Shown piece after piece: positions 13,676 to 25,444 of a DNA stretch of 64,000 bases. The DNA is from Desmodus rotundus (lineage: Eukaryota > Chordata > Mammalia > Chiroptera > Phyllostomidae). The first letter of the stretch is position 1, and each line of letters starts with the position of its first letter. The notes beneath the pieces were generated by a model that searched no databases, was not told where the DNA came from, and worked only from the letters and a program-made list of their open reading frames with translations. The DNA lies in the NCBI RefSeq assembly GCF_022682495.2, contig NC_071397.1, positions 28,225,427 to 28,289,426 of the forward strand. The letters run 5' to 3'. The position numbers and the translations under genes were made by a program.

Positions 13676-14370
13676 TGTAACAATGCGCTCCAGTCAGCAT
13701 CCATCAGGATAACACCTGTAGTTGAACAGGTTGGGGTTGTTACTCGGCAGTGAGGGAAAATCAACATAGGGAACTGTGGGGCATCTCAGTAAGAGGGTGT
13801 TAGAAAAGAAATGTTTACCTTTGCGTTGGGCGATTTCAGGGAGGGTTTAAGGAAGTGGGGCTTTGCACTGGATTTGGTAATGTCATCAAGGGGGGTGTGA
13901 TTCTGTGACTGGGTACCTTAGTAAATTATCTAGGAGGAAGGAAGACTAGCTGTCATTGGTAAAGAAGTGATACTCACTCCTATCAGCTGAGAGAAGAGAG
14001 TGTTTGGAACTTTGTGGGTTGCACTGTGACCTTGATTTTGTCTACAAAGTGGCCTGGTTTTGTCTCACTCTACCACAGTCTTAGAGTGACCTTGTCTGAT
14101 GTTAATGTTCTCCGAGATGGTTTCAGGTCCAGCAGGAGGTAACATAGCCCAGCTATGAGCGCCGAGCCAGCGGCTGATGGCAATGGGGTCTAGTGTGTCA
14201 GACCGGTTCCAGGATGCCACCTTGATGTGACTCCTTCTGTGCTGATTTGATCAATTTAGAGGCTTCTGTTTTCAGTGACTTTGATTTTTATTAACATTCA
14301 AAAGGAGAAAAAGGTCAGATAGAAAAACATGCTTACATTTTCTAGGTACACCCTTCATTAAAATTATATA

Positions 14371-14562
14371 CACACAGGAGCAAGGCTTGCCTGAGTGTGC
14401 TAGGTGGGGAGGGCACGTGGATGTCTTGCACAGAATGGACAGCAATTTGAACATTTCGCCTACAACGTCATGTGTTGCGCTTCAGTGTGATATTGTTACG
14501 TAACAGAATTACATGCTTATGATTTTGTAATAAAAAAGAGGCATTATTCGTGCCGGACCCTG
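14371..14562 (+). mobile_element. TA-flanked MITE, family A copy 1
   Basis: A 192-bp non-autonomous DNA transposon. The right end reads GAGGCATTATTCGTGCCGGACCCTG in shortened form (CCGGACCCTG at the tip) and the left end CACACAGGAGCA is a decayed version of the CAGGGTCCAGCA end seen in the sister copy at 25445-25649. The two copies match closely over the interior, including the block ATTACATGCTTATGATT, but lie in opposite orientations. The left flank is TA, the right flank has decayed to TT. TA targets and 12-bp ends point to Tc1/mariner. I do not know a published name for the family. Confidence 0.8.
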
Positions 14563-14944
14563 TTTATATATCCCCAAAATAAAATTGGTGTAGCCTTTTC
14601 CAAGATTAAATCCTTTAAGGAAAAGGAAAGCCTAAGTTCTTAGTTCAGAGACTCAAGTATTATAGTAATTTTCTTCATAGCATATTCCTTTAAAGTAAAA
14701 AAATTGTCCCTCTTTTAGTATTTGAAGGTTGGAGGAACCGATGATGTAAGTTTGGTCTTCTTTTTGTTCAGTGTTGGCAATTCTTATTATGATATGTTTT
14801 ATGTAGTAGTATCCTCATACTACAGATGATAAAGATTATAATAATTGAGTGACAGATTGAAGCCTAAAACAAATGAAAAAACTATTGACAAATAAGTTTT
14901 CATTTATGTCCTGAAATAGGTATAAGTGAATTTAATTGTATGAT

Positions 14945-15130
14945 TCTGTGCAAAACACAATGGCCTGGAGTTTGTAAGACATGGATTAAGGTTCAGTTCC
15001 AGTCCTGACTTATAAATATTAACATAGGCAACTTATTTATCTTTCCTTTTCTCTCACTTATAGAGTGGAGCCAGTATTTATGAACCTTCTATATTAAAGG
15101 ATTGTTATATAATTAAAATTAGGTGGAAGA
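14945..15130 (+). repeat. MIR SINE (diverged)
   Basis: Order of blocks fits MIR: 'ggttcagttccagtcctgac', a section like 'aacttatttatctttccttt', 'tatagagtggagccagta', then AAAGGATTGTTATATAATTA. Diverged, so the edges are approximate. Confidence 0.6.
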
Positions 15131-15767
15131 GTCTTGTAAAAGTATAAAACAGTAAACGGTGGAGGATATTTATCTTGACATAGGAGAATATTACTTTAAA
15201 AGTAAATGATTTTGGAAGAAATAGGTGGAATAATTCAGGATATTATGATAGATTTTTAGTTCTGTTTCTTATGGACAGCCTTAGTCATAAAATCAAAGGG
15301 ATATTTTTTCAATCAAGTTAGTACAGGGAAAACTGCCTACACAAGGCTCCCGTCAGTCTGTGGGACTAAGCAGTGAGTGTCACACTGGTCGGTCCTGTAT
15401 TGGAGAAATGCATTCGTGTGGATCCTGTCAGGTTGTAGTTTCCCTGTGTCTTTGCAGGCTCTTATAAACCCTAAAGAGAGGAAAGAATCACCCAGGAACA
15501 GAGAGGGACCCAAATATCTCTGTTATCTGGAGCAAGCAGCTTCAGTCTCCTGAGGACCTAAAATTTTGATTCCTCAGCAGCTGTGGGAGAGACCTGCCGA
15601 AGATCCCTCTGCAGGAAGTGCTCCTGGTGAGCACACTGAGTGGGAAGATGCTAAACATTTGTCTGACCTTAGTTCAAAGGTCTCTGGTTGTCTCTGCGTG
15701 AGGATGTTACTATTTTAAACTCAAATGGTGCCTCATTAACCTGTTCATTAATTGATTTGAATTTTAG

Positions 15768-15993
15768 CTTTTTAAAAAGATTTTATTTATTTTTTAGAGA
15801 GAGGGGAAGGGATGGAGAAAAAGAGGGAGAGAAACATCAATGTGCAAGAGATACACCTATCATTTGCCTCTCTCATGCCTCCAACTGGGGACCTGGGCCG
15901 TAACCCAGGCATGTGCCCTGACTGGGAATCCAACTGGTGACCTTTTGGTTCCCAAGCCATCACTCAATCCACTGAGCCACACCAGGCAGGACA
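15768..15993 (-). mobile_element. VES-type bat SINE (tRNA-derived), antisense
   Basis: Read on the minus strand it begins TGTCCTGCCTGGTGTGGCTC, carries a box B-like stretch with CCAGTCAGGGCACATGCCTG downstream, then the purine/pyrimidine part TTGATGTTTCTCTCCCTC, and ends AAATAAATAAAATC and an A-rich tail. This head, body and tail are those of the VES SINE family of bats. It is full-length or nearly so, about 225 bp. Three other copies in the window are on the opposite strand. Confidence 0.9.
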
Positions 15994-17399
15994 CATGTTT
16001 TATCTTGTTTAACTTCTAGTCTTTTGTATGGCAGTTGTATTCATTTTGTATCATTTCATATTTTTGGCATTGTTTCTGAGGTCTTCGTGTTTAGCTAATA
16101 GGAGTTTTTTAAAATGTGCTTATTAATCCCGGCTTGCTTTCTTTTATTATTTAATATTTTTCTCATTTAAACTTTGTCTTAACATTTTAAAAAAATTCAT
16201 ATCAGCATTTTCATAACTTCCATTTTTAATTCCAATTTTTACATGATATTTCATTTTGATTTTTCTCTTTTGTAATTTATTTTAAAATGGCAAGTGGAAA
16301 ACATAGCTGTATGTTCTTCAGCATCTGTCCAAAGCAAGAAGAATCTGAACTCTGGAATTTCACCCTCCCTGTATCAGGTAGCCTCAAAGCCAAGGCCAGA
16401 GTTCTTCTCCCCGAACTCCTTCCTGCAGATAGCTTCATTCGTCAGTAACAATCAACCCAGAAGAGCTCCCAAAATGGTTTTAGTATCCAGAATATTCCGA
16501 CACTGTGGATGAGTATATTACCTACCTTGTTTTTCATGCTGTCCTATATTGTCACCAGTTATTGATCAAAATGTGAAAACAGACTGAAATGATATTTTCA
16601 TTAAAATGGACCACGGGATGTAATTGGCCTCATACGTGAGCGACAGGTTTTTCTTCCAGGTGAACACAGGGGCAACCCCGGGCGTATGGCAGGAGGATGT
16701 TCGTAGAACAGAGTAAACTCCAGGAATCTAGCAATTTAGCCAATGCAATTTTAATTCTTCTGGGTCTGGAAAACCCGGCACTGTGTCACATACTGAATCG
16801 AACTTTCACTGTGTCCAGTGTGACATTGCCATGGAAGGAAGCACGTCGCGTGGTGGTGAGACAGGCTGGCCTCTCAGGTCTCTGCCAGCTTCAGAACGCA
16901 GCCTGGTTGCTCTCCGTTCTTCCTCACCTCTGTGTTCATAAAGTGATAAGCATTTACAGTTTTTAAATTGAAAAGTAAGACTAAAAAAATCCAACTGCAA
17001 GTGCTTATGATGGAAATGAAGAGAAATCGAAAAAGCCCAAGAAAGTGTTGATTCTTATCCTCGGTGCACGTTATAGAGGAAATCACCTGTCTGGTGTTTT
17101 ACCAAATGCTGTTCCCTGAAAGGATTAAAATAAAAAGAGGGGAGGGATGATGACATTTCAAATAGATTTGGAAGGCATTTTTTAAAGTTAATGTAATTCA
17201 GGACTCCCTGCATTATGTCTATAATGTCATTACAAATTCAGAGTGTTCAAAATTGACATTTTGACTTTAGGACTTTATACCCCTGGCCTGTTTGAATGCT
17301 GGTCTAACCCAGTTCAATAAAAGGTTCCAGCATTTATCTGTTTCAATAAGCCAAAGTCCTAAAAGTCAAGTTTGATTCCCTACTTTTCCATACTCTACC

Positions 17400-18060
17400 A
17401 CCAACCTATCAGCTCTGCATCCAGAAAATATCTCAAATTGCTTTACTTTATTCCGTTTCCACTAATGTCAACCTAATCCAAAACACTGTCCCTTCTCTCT
17501 GGGCTACAGTATAGTCCCCTAATATCTCCCATACCCATTCTGGCCCTTCTACAATCCATGTTACACACAAATGAAAAAGCGTTAAAATGAAAATCACATC
17601 ACATCACTTCCCTACTTTAAAATTCCCTCATTTTTTCTCATTGTACTTGGTCACATGGCCTACGGAGCCCCAAGGGATCTGGTGTCCACACACCATCAGC
17701 AACCATCTCCTACCTCCTCCCCTGTTTTGATCCCCACAAGCTCTTCTCTGTTCTGGAATACGCAAGGCCTTCTTCAACTCAAGCACTTGCACTGGCAAAG
17801 ATCTTTCTAAGGACCTTCACGTTTCTGGCTCCAATGACGCAGGACTCAGCTCATATCTGGTCTTTTCTGAGAGGCCTGGCTGGGCACTCCCTACCACATT
17901 GCCCTCTTTTATCCGCTGTCTTCACAACATTTCCAGCTGAAACCCCCCTGTTTATTCGTGGGTTTGCTTGTTCATCACCTGTCTCCACCACAGCTCCTCA
18001 CACCACGAGTTCCTTGATGGCAGAGCTTGGTTGGTCTTTAATATCAGAGGTTTCCCAGAA
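17400..18060 (+). repeat. L2 LINE fragment
   Basis: Blocks such as CAAGCACTTGCACTGGCAAA and GAGTTCCTTGATGGCAGAGC, and the general pyrimidine-rich character, match the 3' part of L2 in sense orientation. It is old and diverged. The short frame at 17834-18115 falls inside it and is not a gene. Confidence 0.55.
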
Positions 18061-18516
18061 TCTAGAAGAACAATACCAGTCATATTCTAGATTCTCTGGA
18101 AGTCTTTATTTGTGAGTGCATTATGAGACTCCGTGAGGAGTTTCAGAGTATTTACATTTCCCCAAATCATCCGGGAACACTTTTCTGACAGAATGACAAG
18201 ATGTTAATCAGCTTTCAATAGGGATGCAGTTTTAGAAAGAAATAGTGAGGTATTTTCAAATTTGTGGGTTTACAATGACTCTGGGAGTTATCTCTTACAA
18301 ATGTCAGAAACAAGCCCCACAAAGGGACACGGGGTGTGGAGAGAGAGGCCTGACTGTTGCTGTTGCCTCGATTCCTGGTGGAGGTGACAAGCAAGTCTGA
18401 ACGCAGGGCCGAAGGAGAGGCAGCTTCATTACCCCTTTGGAGTCCCTGATAAGCATCAGAGAAAAAGATAAAAGCAGCCCCTTCCCTTTTTGTACTACCT
18501 AGATGAGTGATCATTA

Positions 18517-18590
18517 AATATATATATGTGTGTGTATATATATATATGTAGATAGATAGATAATGTGTGTATATATGTATATATATATTA
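18517..18590. repeat. TA/TG/TAGA microsatellite
   Basis: Tract of TA, TGTG and TAGA units with an interruption, about 74 bases. Confidence 0.85.
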
Positions 18591-20829
18591 GAGCAAATGA
18601 TAAATATTTTCTAAATATTTTCATTTTCAAATATCTCAACATTTATCCCTGAAATGGAATGCACATATCCTACTAGGAAGTACTTAAATTTCCAAAAAAG
18701 AGCTCTTAATTTCTACTTCTCAGACACCTCCCAGTCCTCCGTTCAGAAAAAAAAAAAAAAGACACTACCATTTCCTGAAAGGTCTTGGGGCTGATGTCTC
18801 TAAAAAGAGTACACTTAATGGTTTTCTTAATTCTTTGATATCAAGCTGAAAAGACCTGAAATAAAACACTGTCCTGTATTTGTCACTAAAAGAAAGTACT
18901 TCATGCATATTACATAATGTCTTTTGTCTAATCTTTTAAATTAAATTCACATGTCCCTCTCTTTTTGACTTCTCAGTTTTCCATTTTCCCAGTAACTTAG
19001 ACTTCACCACACTAAAGGAATATTGGGTTTTTCCTCTTTTTTAAAAAAAAATATCCAATCAGTTACTTTGTCAAGTCTATTCTTTCATAATATTGCAGTT
19101 AATGTTCAATAAGAAGACCTACTAGTTCTCAGGGTTAAATAAAACATCAAAAGTGTCCACTTGAAACAGCTTCAATTTCATTGTTATTTCTCTTCTGAAA
19201 CTCACTTTATAACAAAACTGTTCCCACTTAAAATGCGTTTTGCTGATTGTTATGATAGTGTCGAACCTCAAAAGTTTCCCTCAAAAACCTTAATATTAAC
19301 TCCTCTTGAACTTTATAGTCAAAACATAAAATGTATACCTTAGCTGACAGGACTGAACAACTAACATTACAAATGTATACATTTCATTTTTTTAAAGCTA
19401 ATGGTGATATAAAACCTTCTTATGAGAAGAGCCTAATGAACAAAATACTTCACAAATATTTTCATTCATTCTAATCGCTTTTCAGCAAGGTCTTTTCTGA
19501 CCTCTCATCAATATTACAACCCCTTGCCAAATTATCTTCTCTTTCCACATTTGACTTGCTCATTCCTGACTCTACGTCTCCTTGACTAGAAAGACTTACC
19601 CTCTTTTCTTTGCCAGTGAGTATGTAACTATTACATCCATTTAAAAAATACTGAAAATGCACCTAAAAGCAGAATTATCAAGGATATCACATAGTCCTTT
19701 ATTCTAGTCATTCAGCACTGGATAAGGCTGGTGTCACCTAATTCATTTTTGTTTTTCATTTGTGTGTTGCTTTCTGGGTGTTTTCAATCATTTGAATACA
19801 CGTACTTCTTCTTTTTTTCCAAATATATGTCAAGGTGCAGGCATGAGCCTTATTTTTTTTAACCCTTCTCAGGATGCTTTGGACAGTGAAGGTGCATCAT
19901 GCAAGCTCAAAAAATGTCATCTTTGAGAAGCAAGATTCTAAAATGAAAAACGTGCTCATCTTTAAAGCCAAAATAGAGAGGAAATGGATAATTTATGAAG
20001 TCCTATTAATTCACTAGAGTTTTCCTTTTCCTTTTGGCAAATGGACTATAGCCAATAAGATTGTATTGGGTACTTTTAATAAAGTGAGATGCTAAAATTA
20101 CATGAATGCAATGATTAAATTGGCATTTTGTGATTTTTAATCTAACAAAGGATTTATTAAGTACAGCCAGATACCTGTTATACAACCTTCTTTTAATAGC
20201 TACCTGCAAGGCATGAAATTAGGTTGAAAGCACTTACTCATAGTCCGCCAGGCTTTCTTGTTTACTTAGATGGGTTTTCATAGCAACACTAACTTACGCT
20301 GGAACTTTAGATTCATGGTGAATTGTCTTCACTGTGAGGACATTGACTATGAACCACGGAGTGATACTGGAAAATGAAGACAGTCACATACTATTGCATT
20401 TGTAACTCTTCTATGATACTTAAGGCATTCTAAATTAGGTAAATATTTTTGCTCAACTAATTGGCTCACTTGTATTGTGTGATTATGCCTTTGTCAATGC
20501 TGTTGCTTTTTTTTCTAAATTATCCAAATTTCACTATAATATAATTATCCCCCAAGTACATGTGATCCACCCTCTGAAATCCTTCATGTGCCATGTTAAG
20601 ACATTACTGCTTTTACCTATTACTTATTTGCATGTATAATGTAATTCTTCTACCAAGTTATAAGATTTTTGAGTTTGGGATTGATATTTTATTTCTCTAG
20701 GTCTCATAATTCCTATTTTAGTGTCTGATAAGTAATAGACTCTCACAAATCATTTTAATGAATACATAAATGAGTCTCAATTCGAATCTCCCAAAGACAA
20801 GTTCAATAGTCTATTAAATGTTAGTCACT

Positions 20830-21535
20830 AGAAACCTGGGAGTAATCTTGACCCTCCTTCCATTTCAGCTCCCATGAGACCTTAGTGCCATACCTCCTCC
20901 CCAGTAGCTCCCTAATCTTTCCAGGACACCCACGGACTGCTTCATCATCCTAGCTCAGACTGTCCCTACCCTCTCCCACAATTCTTCCTCCATCCTGCAT
21001 TAGATCAGATCATAGAGTCCTTTTTAAAGCCTTCGCTGGCTTCTTAATGGTCCGAGAATAATAGTCCAAACCACTAACATAGTTGACCAAAAGCCTACAA
21101 AACCTCACATTTGCCTTTTTACCCAGCTTCTCTGGTAGACCTCTTCACCTGGCTCTCCCGATTGCATTCACAATGGCCTTCATTCGGGTCCTGGAAGTGC
21201 CCATGTTTCTTCTGCCAATGACCTTTGTGCATCTTTGTGGGACTTCCTCTTATATTAGGTATTTCCCCATTATCCTTGAGGGCTTGCCTCAAAACTCATG
21301 TCAACAAAGATTTCCCAGACCCTCCAAACTCTTGATGGTATCTTGAAAGTATCCTTTGCAGCAATGCTATATAATTAATCTATTTAGCTTGTAACAAGTT
21401 ATTTAACTCATTCCAGGGGCTTCTTCTCTAAAATATGAGCTTTAAGAATTATTGGTCAGTATTAATTTTGTTTACCGTTCCCTGTACCCATCAAGGACTT
21501 GCTTGCATTTTGAGTGATCAATAAATATTATTAAA
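20830..21535 (+). repeat. L2 LINE 3' end
   Basis: Ordered L2 landmarks are visible: 'agatcagatcatagagtcct', 'gccttcgctggcttcttaat', 'ccaaaagcctacaaaacc', 'gaagtgcccatgtttcttct', and the terminal GATCAATAAATATTATT. The element runs in the gene's direction and ends about 240 bp before the TSR3 exon. Edges are approximate. Confidence 0.7.
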
Positions 21536-21776
21536 GAAATAAATGAATCAAAAAAGATTCTGGACACATAAAAGGAAATAGAAGTGGCAAAATAAGGTAA
21601 TAGTAGCTTTAAGGTTAGTAATGAAATCTAATGCCAGTGTGCCTTTCCATTGTATGTGTCCCTTTAAGAGTCCTTCGATTGGGACTGTACTTCAAGGTTA
21701 GGTTTACCCTGAGCTTTCTTCACAGCCTTCTCTCCTGGAGGATCTTCTTACACTGTCTCTCTTTCTGCCTTGGCAG

Positions 21777-21941
21777 TTGATGGACAGTGGCAGGAGTGGA
21801 GTTCGTGGAGCCAGTGCTCAGTGACCTGCTCAAATGGGACGCAGCAGAGAAGCCGGCAGTGCACTGCCGCCGCTCACGGGGGTTCTGAGTGCAGAGGGCC
21901 GTGGGCCGAAAGCAGAGAGTGCTACAATCCCGAGTGTACAG
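21777..21941 (+). CDS. ADGRB3: ADGRB3 exon: thrombospondin type-1 repeat 3
   Basis: Internal exon of 165 bases, phase 1-1. With the carried-over G it opens [20 protein letters not shown] and has WQEWSSW, the CSVTCSNG form of the O-fucose consensus, QRSRQC as the arginine strand, and six cysteines, closing YNPECT. An N-G-T sequon (SNGTQ) overlaps the O-fucose site, so an N-glycan and an O-fucose could compete there (inference). The exon is more GC-rich than its surroundings (GCCGCCGCTCACGGG), and CG dinucleotides are kept. Acceptor is ttggcag after a pyrimidine run, donor CAG|GTGAGA. A frame on the opposite strand over 21720-22001 is a shadow of this exon. Confidence 0.97.
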
Positions 21942-22372
21942 GTGAGACCTGTTCACCGCATTTAAGGGGCGCCTGCCATTTAAAAGCTGTGACAGGACCA
22001 CGCCGATGATTATGTATTTCTAGTAAATGAAGCCAATTGTACTCGGACTCATTTTACTTTATGTCACATTAATAAAGCAGAAGAATTCAAGAGGGTCTTA
22101 ATTCAAATATCAATTAAGTTGATGAAGTTTAATACTGAACTGGTACTTTTTACAAATAAGTTTTAATGTCCAGTTGAAGATTCTGCTAAATATATAAATT
22201 TCTGTTCATCATAACACTCCTTAGTTGACCAGTAAGTCAAATATTTGAATAAAGTTTATTCATGGCGGTAGATTAATAAAAATTGAACAGGCAGGAATGG
22301 GCCTTAGATTTTCAAATGACTAAAGCAGAGTGTGGTGGACTGCTGACATTGACCAGGACACATTTCTTTCAG
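21942..22372 (+). other. ADGRB3: Short ADGRB3 intron between TSR3 and TSR4 exons (431 bp)
   Basis: Phase 1 intron, GTGAGA to tttcag. It is by far the shortest gap within the TSR block; the neighbouring introns are 11 and 18 kb. I see no repeat in it. Reading on from the TSR3 exon gives a stop at 22007-22009, so retention would truncate the receptor. Confidence 0.9.
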
Positions 22373-22537
22373 CCAATGGTCAGTGGAATCAGTGGGGTCA
22401 CTGGAGTGGCTGTTCCAAGTCGTGTGATGGTGGCTGGGAAAGGCGAACAAGGACCTGCCAGGGTGCAGCGATTACAGGACAGCAGTGTGAAGGAACAGGC
22501 GAAGAAGTGAGAAGATGCAGTGAGCAGCGATGTCCAG
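22373..22537 (+). CDS. ADGRB3: ADGRB3 exon: thrombospondin type-1 repeat 4
   Basis: Internal exon of 165 bases, phase 1-1, for the last TSR before the hormone-receptor domain. With the carried-over G it opens [20 protein letters not shown]. It has the WNQWGHW ladder, CSKSCDGG fitting CXX(S/T)CXXG, ERRTRTC as the arginine strand, and six cysteines closing SEQRCP. From memory the human protein has isoleucine in place of the threonine in RRTRTC, and valine in place of the second alanine of QGAAITG; both should be checked against an alignment. Acceptor tttctttcag, donor CAG|GTGAGA. Confidence 0.97.
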
Positions 22538-23208
22538 GTGAGAACGAACTGAGGTTATCCCAATGAAAACACTTCGTTAGCAAAAAAAGGGGGGGGGGTT
22601 AAATATTTTCATTGGTTAAGGGCAGTACTTCCTCAATTGAAGGATTGCTAGTGATAAGTGTCAATTTACTTATTTCCGTAATATAGAGAGTTGCCTCTGT
22701 TTATGTTCTTAGACTGTTCTATAGGTTTTTTAACCATCTGCTGCAAAATGACAGTGAACATGTGATAACACAAAGGTAGCCATATTGAACAACAACATGG
22801 CTGGATATGATTTAAACTAGTTTGGGGTATTATTTTTTTTTTACCATTTGCATTAATTATTTGTTTAGTAAGAACCAAAACAAATTGCCTTAGATTATTT
22901 ATAATAGAAGTGTAAAGATATAAGTGTTAGATAGTTAAGTGAGAAAATAAAAAGATGATGTTGAAATTCAGACACTTGTAAATTCTGCTGTTAATCCATC
23001 TTGATGTATGACCTTGGACATCCCCATTTCCTTGTCCTTGCCCCATTTTCCACTGGAAAGGGAAATTCCTATGAGGAACACATTTTAAAATGAAAGCATA
23101 GCTCTTAATTAGTAGTGAAAGAATGGGAGTGCAGATACATCAAAGGATTTTAACTGTAAGCCTAGAAAAAAGTGAGAGCTCAGGAAAGCCTGGATTATAC
23201 ATCATATA

Positions 23209-23329
23209 CAGGGGTTGGCAAAAGTAAGTTGTGAGTGTGTGAAATAGAGTTCCTTCTTGTATTGTTATTTATTAATTATTATATTATTTTCCATACAAAC
23301 AACTGTAAACCTATTTTTGCCCCACCCTG
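23209..23329 (+). mobile_element. TA-flanked MITE, family B copy 1
   Basis: A 121-bp element with ends CAGGGGTTGGCAAAAGTA and, at the right, ATTTTTGCCCCACCCTG, which are imperfect inverted repeats. It is flanked by TA on both sides, the target duplication of Tc1/mariner elements. It has no coding capacity. A second copy of the family lies 1.05 kb away in the opposite orientation. Confidence 0.85.
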
Positions 23330-24378
23330 TATTTTAAAACATTATATGAACAAAGATTCTTTCCGAATTGTGTATATATTTCCTAAAATAGTATTGACAT
23401 ACTGAGTGAGGACTTAATAAATAAGTGAAAATTAGGATTTTAGAATGCTATCATAGGCAAAATTGTTATAAACGTGCTGGAAAAGATGAAGGGGTGGAGT
23501 TTTAAAACATCTCAGCCGTGTATGAGGGAGATCACCGACCTGAGAGAGTTGGAAGACCCAGTTAAAGTCGTGTTGCTGCGGGTAGCAGCCAGCTGGTCTT
23601 GCTGGCTTTCTGGTTCCTAGGGAGTATAGTCAGGGCAGCGCTCAAGGTTCCTTTTTCAGCTCAGAAAATTATGGATTTCTGTCTCAGTCTAATATAACTA
23701 CTTCAATTTAGAAAAAACAAGGAATTCTAAGAGATATCTAAGGGTCAAAACTTTGTATTTCTTCATACTGAGAATTTTAATGATTTCTCATAGTTCAACT
23801 CTAACACCAACGGAAACTGGAATCTAAGAGTAACAGTGTCAGTAGGCTTTTTGGAGCTTACCAAAGATCTAAAATGCATTTTGTTACTTCCTAGGGCCCT
23901 ATGAATTGAGAATGGTAAGAATTTGTCAGCACGGAGAGCTTTGTTGAGAAGGATACCTGTGCAGATTAGCACTGTGAAATTGCTCCTGTGCTGCATAAGA
24001 ATTAAGAAGCATTATACAGAACAGTTTTTTTTTTGCCCCGGGGAGAAATGGTATTAGAACAGTAGGCATGATTAAATAAGACTTTTAATACTTGAAGTTA
24101 CCTAAACTAGTCTAAGCATGTCAGGGTTCTTAACTGGGCTTTTAAAACTGTCATCTGCATATAGAGAGGCAAAATGGAGCTGCTGCATCCAATTTAAAAG
24201 ATTGCCACCTGCTGTTTAGAAAACACTTTACATATCTATTTACAAAAAAAAAAAGATATTGTACCTTATTTGCTAGGTTTGTTTGCTGGCTGTTATGATT
24301 TAAAGTAGGTTGACACATTATATAAAATAGTAAATACTTTTTATATTATATGTATAATGCTATGTTATATTATAGATA

Positions 24379-24512
24379 GAGTTGTGGGCAAAAGTGGGTT
24401 TATGGTTATTCATATGGAAAAAGACTTGCAGGCTATGATTATTATAATAGCTTGTTTTATAACTCTGTGTTTTGTATACTCACGACTGTAATCCTACTTT
24501 TGCCAACCCCTG
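24379..24512 (-). mobile_element. TA-flanked MITE, family B copy 2
   Basis: A 134-bp element flanked by TA. On the minus strand it starts CAGGGGTTGGCAAAAGTAGG, the same end as the copy at 23209, and the opposite end carries CACTTTTGCCCACAACTC. The interior shares a block resembling TTTTCCATATGAATAACC with copy 1. The two copies form an inverted pair inside one intron. Confidence 0.85.
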
Positions 24513-25084
24513 TATATTTAGTATTAACCTTAACATTTTTATTTTTCGTTTTCCATAATATGATTTGAAAGTATAGTATATATGGAGCAACATAATGGCT
24601 CCCAGTTTATACACTGACAATATAAATTGAAAAAACTTTTGAATTATCTTAACAGTTCCTAAGTCATTTTTCTTCTGTCAATAATCAATTGCAACAAATG
24701 TTCCTTTTAAAATTATATGTTATTTTAGGTATTATTTTTAGTGCTGTTCATTCTTAATTTTTCTCCAGGTTGCTGAAAATAGCTAGTATTATTTTTATGC
24801 TTCACTTAATTTGGATGCAAAACACATTAATCAAGTTTGCCAAGAAACAAACCTTCAGTTGTCAGGAAAGAAAAATATAATATACTCACATCTTTGTCTG
24901 GATAATTAATGAAAATAATGATTAATCATCTGGATTTAATCAAAAGCTGTTATGGTGTCTACTATAAAAATGGAAAATAAAGTTCCCATCAAGATTAATA
25001 TATTCCTTTACTGGTAAATAGAGAAAATAAAGTATTAAGGAGAGAAGCACAGCATAGGAAATATAGTCAATAATATCATAATAA

Positions 25085-25215
25085 CGGTGTACGGTGCCCG
25101 GTGGGTACTGGAAATATTAGGGCAACACTTTGTAAAGTATGTGATTATCTAACCACTGTTTTGTACACCTGAAACTCATATAAAATAATACTGAATGTTC
25201 ACTGTAATTAAATTT
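25085..25215 (+). repeat. L1 3' end fragment
   Basis: The block TTGTACACCTGAAACTCATA followed by a TAAAATAATACTG-like section and an A/T-rich end is the terminal part of old mammalian L1 3' UTRs. It is in sense orientation relative to the gene and is short. Confidence 0.6.
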
Positions 25216-25444
25216 TTTAGTTTTTAAGAAAAGAAATTGGAATTTTTTTAAAGAAAAGAGCATCACTGACCAAAAATAAGATATCACTCTTGTCCTTATA
25301 AGAAAACAGAAATAGAGGGATGAAAAATACATTTATTTTTACATATTATATTTGTTTTCTATTTAACAGTGCATATATGAAATATAGATGTTTTACATAT
25401 GATATATAATATATATGTGATGCACACACACACACATACATATA

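Larger units (their letters stand above)
10474..21776 (+). other. ADGRB3: ADGRB3 intron between TSR2 and TSR3 exons (11303 bp)
   Basis: Phase 1 intron, GTGAGT to cttggcag. It contains two probable MIR copies (13.5 and 15.0 kb), a TA-flanked MITE (14371-14562), a VES SINE on the minus strand (15768-15993), L2 fragments at 17.4-18.06 and 20.83-21.54 kb, and a TA/TG microsatellite (18517-18590). The 16.29-17.0 kb stretch has somewhat raised G+C and several short frames that I cannot assign. The rest is AT-rich sequence in which I see nothing specific. Confidence 0.85.

Noticed and set aside
16294..16970. Two adjacent open frames as exons of another gene
   Set aside because: No splice-site pair joins them and neither resembles a known protein.
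21720..22001. Minus-strand frame over TSR3 as an antisense gene
   Set aside because: It is an antisense shadow of the exon, without its own signals.
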